Below, in pieces: positions 6,361-11,309 of a DNA stretch of 11,309 nt (position 1 is the stretch's first letter; each line of letters begins with the position of its first letter). The notes under the pieces were generated by a model. It saw only the letters and a program-made list of their open reading frames with translations, searched no databases and was not told where the DNA came from. The stretch is from Candidatus Bathyarchaeota archaeon (GTDB lineage: Archaea; Thermoproteota; Bathyarchaeia; 40CM-2-53-6; RBG-13-38-9): the NCBI GenBank assembly GCA_023144075.1, contig JAGLGJ010000020.1:1-11309 (forward strand). The letters are read 5' to 3'. The position numbers and the translations under genes are program-made.

Positions 6361-7512
6361 TTGTCTGCAATAGAAGAATTAGAACAAATTGCCGTAAAAT
6401 ATGCAACCGAAGCTATCAGGCTTGATAAACAAGGATCCAGAGGACTTGCAATAGTAAAGTATCAAAAATCTATCGAGATTTTATTCAAGTTATGTTCTCT
6501 TTATCCAAATTCCTCTCAAAATCATGTGTATATGGAACATGTTGAATCATACAGAAAACGAATCAAAGAACTCCAAAATAAAGTAAATCATCAAGAACCT
6601 GTAGAGAGCGCACAATCTGGTAGTGAAGCAAAATTTGAGCAACTTGTTCTAACCGAAAAACCTGATGTCCGATGGGACGATATTGCGAACTTGATTGAAG
6701 CAAAAAGAGCAATTGAGGAGGCCATAATTTTTCCGGCGAGGAGATCTGACCTCTTTCCTTTGGGATGGCATAGAGGTATACTCTTCTTTGGGCCGCCTGG
6801 ATGTGGTAAGACTCTATTAGCAGCTGCAATTGCGACAGAGATCAATGCTTCCTTCTTTTGTGTTGATGCACAATCAATAATGTCAAAATGGCTTGGGGAA
6901 TCTGAAAAAAACGTAGCCCAACTATTTGAAGAGGCGAGACAAATGAGCTCACAAGGAAAGCCAGCGATAATATTTATCGACGAAATAGATTCGCTAGTTG
7001 GAATCCGTTCTCAGGAAGTTGGTGGTGAAGTAAGAACTAGAAATCAGTTTCTAAAAGAAATGGATGGTGTAGTAGACAAGAAAAAAAGCCTTCAAATATA
7101 TGTAATTGGAGCAACAAACAAACCCTGGGCTTTAGACGATCCATTTAGAAGAAGATTCCAAAAGAGAATATTCGTACCCTTACCCGAGGTAGATGCAAGG
7201 CTTGAAATGTTTAGAATTTTTTCGAGAAAACTTGGGAAATCTCTAGCTATTTCGGAAGATGTGGACTTCAACTCTCTTTCAAATATCACTCAAGGCTATT
7301 CTGGTAGCGATATCTTGAATAATTTCCAAGGCGCTCAAGCATTAGTGGTCAGAGAATTTTTCGAGAACGGGAATCCTGATGATACACAGGCTAAACCTAG
7401 ACCAATAACAATGAAAGATTTCAAAGATGTTCTTCGTGTTAGACGGCCCAGTGTAGATCAAAGCTTGATAGTTGACTATCTAAAATGGTCTGAACAATAT
7501 CAGGCTGCATGA
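6361..7512 (+). CDS. cdvC: CdvC, Vps4-like AAA ATPase
   Basis: A 383-residue AAA ATPase that hydrolyses ATP to pull apart or remodel ESCRT-III polymers. Residues 4-75 form an MIT domain of three helices, which binds MIM motifs of CdvB proteins. The AAA core opens at VRWDDIANLIEAKRAIEEAI. Walker A is GPPGCGKT (144-151), the pore loop SKWLGESE (175-182), Walker B IIFIDEID (203-210), with E208 catalytic, and sensor 1 ATN (251-253). The arginine fingers are in FRRRFQKRI (262-270) and sensor 2 in GYSGSD (312-317). The C-terminal helix DYLKWSEQY matches Vps4, whereas the eukaryotic beta domain is absent, as is usual in archaea. All catalytic residues are intact. The Shine-Dalgarno sequence of the next gene begins at its stop codon, which indicates co-transcription. 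Confidence 0.97.
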   Translation: MSAIEELEQIAVKYATEAIRLDKQGSRGLAIVKYQKSIEILFKLCSLYPNSSQNHVYMEHVESYRKRIKELQNKVNHQEPVESAQSGSEAKFEQLVLTEKPDVRWDDIANLIEAKRAIEEAIIFPARRSDLFPLGWHRGILFFGPPGCGKTLLAAAIATEINASFFCVDAQSIMSKWLGESEKNVAQLFEEARQMSSQGKPAIIFIDEIDSLVGIRSQEVGGEVRTRNQFLKEMDGVVDKKKSLQIYVIGATNKPWALDDPFRRRFQKRIFVPLPEVDARLEMFRIFSRKLGKSLAISEDVDFNSLSNITQGYSGSDILNNFQGAQALVVREFFENGNPDDTQAKPRPITMKDFKDVLRVRRPSVDQSLIVDYLKWSEQYQAA

Positions 7513-7521
7513 GGAGAAAAG

Positions 7522-8034
7522 GTGACAATGAAAACAATCAATTCAAAAGACCTGAGAATCCTTGCGGAGTTAGTTCATAATTCAAAAGCAACACTAACAA
7601 ACCTAGGCGATAAACTAGGATTACATCCAAATGTGGTCGCATATAGAATAAATAAACTTGAGAATCTTGGAATAATACGCGACTATACGGTAAACCTTGA
7701 TCTTGAGAAACTTGGTCTATCTGAACAAGTTTACTTAGGAGCAAGTTTTCCCGCCAATTCTAAACGTGACACAGTCATAAGACAAATTTCTGATCTTCCA
7801 CAAACAATTACCGCGGTAAGTTCTTTTGGATCTCCAGAAGTCATCTTTCATCTTATTGGTAAAAATAAAGAAGATATTGACAGAGTCATAACAAAACTTC
7901 GAGAATACAATGTCAAGATAGATTATGCAGCATCAGTAATCAAGACATATCAAAATGGAAGTATCGGCGGCTTTCTGAAGAATATGGCTGACGGAATAGA
8001 ACCGGATGTTGGAGGTGAAACACAGGATGGCTAG
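7522..8034 (+). CDS. Lrp/AsnC-family transcription regulator
   Basis: A 170-residue DNA-binding regulator. The N-terminal HTH (about 9-60) reads KDLRILAELVHNSKATLTNL, then LGLHPNVVAYRINKLENLGII, the standard AsnC/Lrp recognition pattern. The RAM-like ligand/oligomer domain (about 67-145) follows, from YLGASFPANSKRDTVIRQI to VIKTYQN. Slightly longer than typical (about 150 residues) because of a Gly/Asp-rich tail. The start may be GTG at 7522 (GGAG five bases upstream) or ATG at 7528. It begins 9 bp after cdvC and its end overlaps the permease gene by 8 bp, so it is locked into the operon. It may control the operon itself, perhaps at the dyad near 3881-3912, or just the ABC pair; the sequence does not decide. 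The effector is unknown. Confidence 0.9.
   Translation: MTMKTINSKDLRILAELVHNSKATLTNLGDKLGLHPNVVAYRINKLENLGIIRDYTVNLDLEKLGLSEQVYLGASFPANSKRDTVIRQISDLPQTITAVSSFGSPEVIFHLIGKNKEDIDRVITKLREYNVKIDYAASVIKTYQNGSIGGFLKNMADGIEPDVGGETQDG
8011..8018 (+). promoter_or_regulatory. Full GGAGGTGA ribosome binding site for the permease gene
   Basis: The longest Shine-Dalgarno match in the window, eight bases before ATG at 8027 and lying inside the end of the Lrp-type gene. It favours 8027 over the in-frame ATG at 8006, which lies upstream of this site. Confidence 0.8.
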
Positions 8035-8518
8035 TTATGCACTATTATTGAAACTATTTAGCAAGCCAGAATATCGTACATTTCTATCTGTAGTAATGAT
8101 TTCTGTTCTTACGATAATCCTGTGGTTCGTAATAGCGAATGAAATCGGACATTACGTAAGATCCATCATGATGGTGACGATATTTGTAGCCATCTCAGCG
8201 CTAGTGCTTAACGAAATTGTTGCTAGTTTCGCTAATAGAAAACGAGACATCGCGATATTAATTGCTGTGGGAATATGGAAGCACCTAATTGGAGGAATAC
8301 TGCTGTTAAAAACAATCGTGTATACTTCAATCGGCTGGACACTCGGAATGATTATGGCATATCTCCTGGGGTGGCTAGGAGGTATTTCTAACAGCATTGC
8401 ACTCCAACAAATTGCACTATTTTCAGTAGTACTAGTTTTAGGACCGGCTATGGTGGCTGGAATCTCTTGTTTGCTTCATACATCTCGATTTAATGTTCCA
8501 GAGGTTCTCAGACAATGA
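8027..8518 (+). CDS. Minimal FtsX/MacB-like ABC permease
   Basis: A 163-residue integral membrane protein resembling the C-terminal core of FtsX/LolCE/MacB permeases. Four hydrophobic segments are seen: about 19-38, 47-66, 88-115 and 127-150. Between the second and third lies FANRKRDIAILIAVGIWK (68-85), matching the family's cytoplasmic coupling helix (ERKREIGILRALG type), and the end FNVPEVLRQ matches the usual PxEaLR tail. The normal large extracellular domain between helices 1 and 2 is missing; only about eight residues (GHYVRSIM) separate them. FtsX-type proteins are usually around 300-400 residues. It overlaps the ATPase gene by ATGA and so forms a translation-coupled pair with it. I infer a signalling or mechanical role rather than transport, but the function is unknown. 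Confidence 0.8.
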   Translation: MASYALLLKLFSKPEYRTFLSVVMISVLTIILWFVIANEIGHYVRSIMMVTIFVAISALVLNEIVASFANRKRDIAILIAVGIWKHLIGGILLLKTIVYTSIGWTLGMIMAYLLGWLGGISNSIALQQIALFSVVLVLGPAMVAGISCLLHTSRFNVPEVLRQ

Positions 8519-9210
8519 TTAATGATTGTACAAAAATTACAGTTTCCGTGAGAGACCTTCACAAACATTTCGAAAGTGGTCATTCTGAGACCCGTCTATT
8601 CAATGGATTAAATTTCGATATTAATGAAGGAGATTTCGTGGCCATCACGGGATCGTCTGGAACAGGAAAAACGACTTTGATGAATCTTATTGCTGGTTTG
8701 GATAAACCGACGAAGGGCACAATAAGAGTGTTGGGTAAAGAACTTTCTTTACTTAGTGATCGGGAGTTAACTGCACTGAGAGCGGAGTCAATTGGTATTC
8801 TCTTCCAAACTTTCGGATTACTGACTGATTTGAATGTTAAAGAAAACATCAAGGTTACCCAGATGATCTCTGGAAAAAATAATTTGAACGGAGAAAGATA
8901 TTCAGATGAACTCCTAGAATTCTTTGGTCTTAACAATAAAGCTGATTTCAGTCCTTCCAGTCTGAGTGTTGGAGAAGCAAAAAAAGCTGGAATAGCAAGA
9001 GCTCTTTCGACTGGACCTCAGGTACTTCTTTTGGATGAGCCAACAGGTAACCTCGATCCCCAATCGGTTAATGTTCTTTTACCAATTCTGCGAGGATTAA
9101 GGCACATCTATGGAAAAACAATCATTATGACTACCAATACGCCTCGTGCTGCTAAAATAGCAAATCGTGAGATCCACATTGAAAAACCAAAAATAATTCC
9201 AATTATGTGA
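8515..9210 (+). CDS. FtsE/LolD-like ABC ATPase with altered signature and switch residues
   Basis: A 231-residue cytoplasmic ATPase partner of the permease. Walker A is GSSGTGKTT (46-54), the Q-loop Q98 in LFQTFGLLTDLNVKEN (97-112), and Walker B LLLDEPTGNLD (171-181) with catalytic E175. The NvkEN after the Q-loop and PTGNLD are typical of the FtsE/LolD/MacB subfamily. The ABC signature reads LSVGE (150-154) instead of LSGGE/Q. The switch His of the usual VTHDP is replaced by Asn207 in TTNTP. Both changes could slow ATP turnover, while ATP binding should be preserved. Its ATG overlaps the permease stop (ATGA), with GAGGTT eight bases upstream. cdvB3 starts within 10 bp, which ties this pair to the division genes. 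Confidence 0.92.
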   Translation: MINDCTKITVSVRDLHKHFESGHSETRLFNGLNFDINEGDFVAITGSSGTGKTTLMNLIAGLDKPTKGTIRVLGKELSLLSDRELTALRAESIGILFQTFGLLTDLNVKENIKVTQMISGKNNLNGERYSDELLEFFGLNNKADFSPSSLSVGEAKKAGIARALSTGPQVLLLDEPTGNLDPQSVNVLLPILRGLRHIYGKTIIMTTNTPRAAKIANREIHIEKPKIIPIM

Positions 9211-9220
9211 TGTGATACGA

Positions 9221-9838
9221 ATGTTCAAATATAGACCATCTTGGAGTGAAAGAATTAAGGAAGCAATACGCCCAACTCCAATGAAGCGCAGACTCAATAA
9301 TGCCATTCATAGGATATCCGTTCAGATGCGGCGAATGGATTCTCAAACTAACCGTCTACAATCTCGAGAAAAAAATCTATACACAAAATGTGTTGGAGCA
9401 ATACAAGCTAAAGATAGCATGAAGGCATCAATGTATGCTGATGAATGTGCTGAAATTAGAAAAATGGTTCTTAACACATTAAAGAGCCAAATGGCGCTTG
9501 AACGAGTCAGCCTAAAACTCACAAGAGTCAGAGATTTTGGTGAATTAGCGTATAATATGACTTCTGTAGGAGCCATAATGAAACAGATCAAAGATGGCAT
9601 TCAGAATATAATGCCTGAAATATCTATGGAACTTACAAATGTGAACGAGACACTACACTCTATTTCCCTTGAAATCGGTGAAGTCACTGAACAGACAATA
9701 GATTATGATGTCCCAACAGAAGAATCAGAAAAAATTATGAAAGAAGCTGCATTATTGGCTGAACAGAAGATGCAAGAAAGATTCCCAGACATGCCTAAGA
9801 TTCCTTCTCCAGAACCCGATTCGTCTGTACACGACTAG
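9221..9838 (+). CDS. cdvB3: CdvB-type ESCRT-III protein, paralogue 3 (no winged helix)
   Basis: A 205-residue Snf7/ESCRT-III protein and close relative of CdvB1 in this window. The N-terminus is basic (FKYRPSWSERIKEAIRPTP, then MKRRLNN), suited to membrane contact. The core carries MYADECAEIRKM (71-82) and IMPEISMELTNVNETL (130-145). The C-terminal helix leads into RFPDMPKIPSPEP (187-199), the best MIM2-like proline motif of the three paralogues; there is no winged helix. The ATG at 9221 is preferred because GTGAT lies upstream at 9207 and 9212; GTG at 9212 is an in-frame alternative adding three residues. It follows the ATPase gene by 10 bp and its stop codon overlaps the Shine-Dalgarno of cdvA2. 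The numbering is local. Confidence 0.9.
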   Translation: MFKYRPSWSERIKEAIRPTPMKRRLNNAIHRISVQMRRMDSQTNRLQSREKNLYTKCVGAIQAKDSMKASMYADECAEIRKMVLNTLKSQMALERVSLKLTRVRDFGELAYNMTSVGAIMKQIKDGIQNIMPEISMELTNVNETLHSISLEIGEVTEQTIDYDVPTEESEKIMKEAALLAEQKMQERFPDMPKIPSPEPDSSVHD

Positions 9839-9842
9839 GTGA
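9838..9842 (+). promoter_or_regulatory. GGTGA ribosome binding site deciding the ATG start of cdvA2
   Basis: GGTGA begins on the last base of the cdvB3 stop codon. It lies five bases before ATG 9848 and eight before ATG 9851. The GTG at 9839 is part of the site itself and is unlikely to be the start. Confidence 0.6.
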
Positions 9843-9847
9843 ATAAG

Positions 9848-10450
9848 ATGATGACTGAACTTTCTGAGCCGGAATTGAAAGGTTTTCTTGGTAAACAAAT
9901 ATTTGATATGTACGGTCGAAGATTAGGAACTATCATAGGTATGACGCTAAATGATTTTGGTGAGATGCAATCCTTAGAACTTGAGAAGGGAAATAATGAA
10001 TTACAAAGACTGTCAGTTGATCAAATTTCGATGGATAGAGATAAAATAATAGCTATTTCAAAATGGAAGATACAAATAGAATCACTACTAAAAGAGATGG
10101 ATTCGGCACAACGAAGATTGGCCGCATTAAGTGAACTTCTTAAACGCAAAGAGATCCCGAAAAATCTCTATGATGAATTAACGCAAAAATATGAAGACGC
10201 AATAAAGAATCTTAAATCAAAGAAGAGCGCGGCCATAGAAATAATTCAAAGTAGGGAAAAGGAATTAGATAGGCAGATAGAAGATTTGACAAAAATTTTA
10301 ATTGAATTAAAAGCTGGAAAATGGTCAGAAGAATTCTCTAGTAAAGTCTATGAAGTGGCTTCAAATTCGATAGAGCCAAATCTCGAATATGTTGCCAAAG
10401 AAAAGAGAGACTTAGTAGATCATATTGCCGAATTAACAAAGTTGTTTTGA
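9848..10450 (+). CDS. cdvA2: Short CdvA-like protein with PRC barrel and coiled coil, no tail
   Basis: A 200-residue paralogue of CdvA1. Residues 8-72 form the PRC-barrel-like domain (LKGFLGKQIFDMYGRRLGTIIG, then LELEKGNNELQRLSVDQI). Residues 73-200 are charged helices with the same short hairpin theme as CdvA1 (LSELLKRKEIPKNLYDELTQKY, 94-115, compared with the CdvA1 segment at 95-114). It stops at the end of the coiled coil (HIAELTKLF) and lacks the repeat-containing tail and the C-terminal hydrophobic strand. If that strand is what binds the CdvB winged helix, this copy cannot recruit CdvB2 and may instead co-assemble with CdvA1 through its coiled coil. It is last in the operon, ending 11 bp from the convergent repair-endonuclease gene. 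The start could be ATG 9848 or 9851. Confidence 0.86.
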   Translation: MMTELSEPELKGFLGKQIFDMYGRRLGTIIGMTLNDFGEMQSLELEKGNNELQRLSVDQISMDRDKIIAISKWKIQIESLLKEMDSAQRRLAALSELLKRKEIPKNLYDELTQKYEDAIKNLKSKKSAAIEIIQSREKELDRQIEDLTKILIELKAGKWSEEFSSKVYEVASNSIEPNLEYVAKEKRDLVDHIAELTKLF

Positions 10451-10461
10451 AAGTTTTATCT

Positions 10462-11309
10462 CTAGACTAGATTTTCAATTTTCCCATATTCTCCATCATA
10501 TCCAGGTGAGATTTTGATCTGATTATTTCTGACTTTGATGATTGCATTGGCCAATAAAGGATGAGTTGCTTTCTTCAACTGTTCCTTCGTAGCATCTAAT
10601 AGTACGATGTACTCATTCCCAAATTTTTCTATTAAGAGATTGTATAGCCGCCAAATACTGGGATGGATAAGCTGTTTTATCCCAATAACTGCTGAAATGA
10701 TCTCGGAAAGTGGTAGAAGATAAATAAAATCTTGAACTTTTTGAGGTCGATAGCCAGTGGGTCGATAAGCAAGCTCTTCGATTCTCTGTTCTACACTCAA
10801 AGTCATGGGATGTTGGCATTCCGGACAAATGTTTTCTGAAAGGATGGCTTGTTTAGGGGACATCGAAATGTGGCATTTTCTGTGTCCAGTCCAGTGGTAT
10901 TTGCCATATGATGGATTAGTTTCTATGGTGAATCTGAATTTCTGAAGGTCTTTCTTTTTGAGAGTCAATTATCTCTTTGTATGTTACATTTCGCAAATCA
11001 AACACGTTTGCTTCCCTTCCAAGTCTCCATGGATAGGCTGAGTGACTATCCGAGTTTGAAAGTAAAGTAAAACGATCTAGTGCTTTTATTCTCCAATTCA
11101 TTATAGGATCTGAAGAAAGCCCTGTTTCGAGAGCAAATATTTTATCGGATTTGTCGCCGTAACATTCTTCAACCATATCAAATCCAGATTTTGAACCAAA
11201 AATGCCATACCAAGGGGTCCAAACATGGGCTGGAAAGATCATATTATCGTTTGATGTCTCCATGATCTCTTCAATTAACTCGGCTCCGGATATCTTTAGA
11301 ATTGGTCTG
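10462..11309 (-). pseudogene. EndoQ-family DNA repair endonuclease, 5'-partial and frameshifted
   Basis: The C-terminal part of an endonuclease Q homologue (PHP superfamily). By family knowledge these cut DNA 5' of deaminated bases such as uracil and hypoxanthine. The frame is open through the right edge, so the N-terminus is outside. The first segment shows RPILKISGAELIEEIM, PAHVWTPWYGIFGSKSGFD, ALETGLSSDP and the PHP metal motif SNSDSHS, then LGREANVFD. Near 10962 it leaves frame. The other frame continues with FRFTIE, GKYHWTGHRKC and a Zn-finger-like ICPECQHP, then the family's closing PGYDGEYG. A missing 2 bp explains the break (see the frameshift feature). The -GKYHW..GHRKC- segment shows C then S where a CxxC would be expected. 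It is convergent with cdvA2. If the shift is a sequencing error the gene is intact; if real, it is disabled. Confidence 0.86.
10960..10964 (-). other. Frameshift site in the EndoQ-like gene
   Basis: The minus strand reads GAC TCT C AAA AAG here. Adding one TC unit gives GAC TCT CTC AAA AAG (D-S-L-K-K), which restores a continuous family-like protein across the two frames. A contraction of a TC repeat from three to two units is therefore the simplest explanation, as mutation or read error. Confidence 0.75.

Noticed and set aside
10451..10475. A bidirectional terminator between cdvA2 and the EndoQ-like gene
   Set aside because: Only TCTAGA and short T runs are present; no convincing stem or U-tract for either strand.

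Overview
The window looks like a moderately AT-rich archaeal chromosome. Its core is a nine-gene, same-strand block (about 3931-10450) built around the archaeal ESCRT (Cdv) cell-division machinery. CdvA-type proteins (PRC barrel plus coiled coil), CdvB-type ESCRT-III proteins and a Vps4-like CdvC with an N-terminal MIT domain point to the TACK archaea. The Shine-Dalgarno signals of GGTG(A) type, the archaeal-type S-adenosylhomocysteine hydrolase, the Pyrococcus-like ferredoxin and the EndoQ-type repair nuclease also fit an archaeon. A Bathyarchaeia- or Thaumarchaeota-related lineage is my guess and is not proven by the sequence.

Left part (1-2859, minus strand): a kinase-like phosphotransferase (APH fold), then S-adenosylhomocysteine hydrolase 20 bp behind it, then a small dicluster ferredoxin with its own probable TATA box. 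The left edge is a pure (TG)11 run. Divergent from the phosphotransferase, on the plus strand, lies an adenylylsulfate-kinase-like protein (2995-3546). A gene-free 384 bp stretch (3547-3930) follows; it carries the probable promoter of the Cdv block and a 32 bp dyad just before the first gene.

Central part (3931-10450, plus strand): cdvB1 - cdvA1 - cdvB2 - cdvC - Lrp/AsnC regulator - small FtsX-like permease - FtsE/LolD-like ATPase - cdvB3 - cdvA2. Gaps are 29 bp or less and two junctions overlap, so this is probably one operon. The inner trio cdvA1-cdvB2-cdvC matches the order of the classic Sulfolobus cdvABC operon. Around it sit two similar cdvB-cdvA pairs, which look like a duplication. 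Only CdvB2 has the C-terminal winged helix, and only CdvA1 has a long tail that could bind it. All three CdvB proteins carry an FPxxP motif resembling the MIM2 element that docks on the MIT domain of CdvC/Vps4. I infer that CdvA1 recruits CdvB2 to the membrane, that CdvB1 and CdvB3 co-polymerise, and that CdvC remodels all three.

The most unusual part is the Lrp-permease-ATPase insert. The permease retains an FtsX-type four-helix core but has almost no extracellular domain. The ATPase has an altered ABC signature (LSVGE) and an Asn in place of the switch His. It is an FtsEX-like pair embedded in an ESCRT division operon, which suggests, as inference only, a membrane or envelope signalling link to division.

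Right edge (10462-11309, minus strand): the C-terminal part of an EndoQ-family (PHP) DNA repair endonuclease, convergent with cdvA2. It is cut by the window edge and split by a frameshift that the loss of one TC unit would explain exactly.
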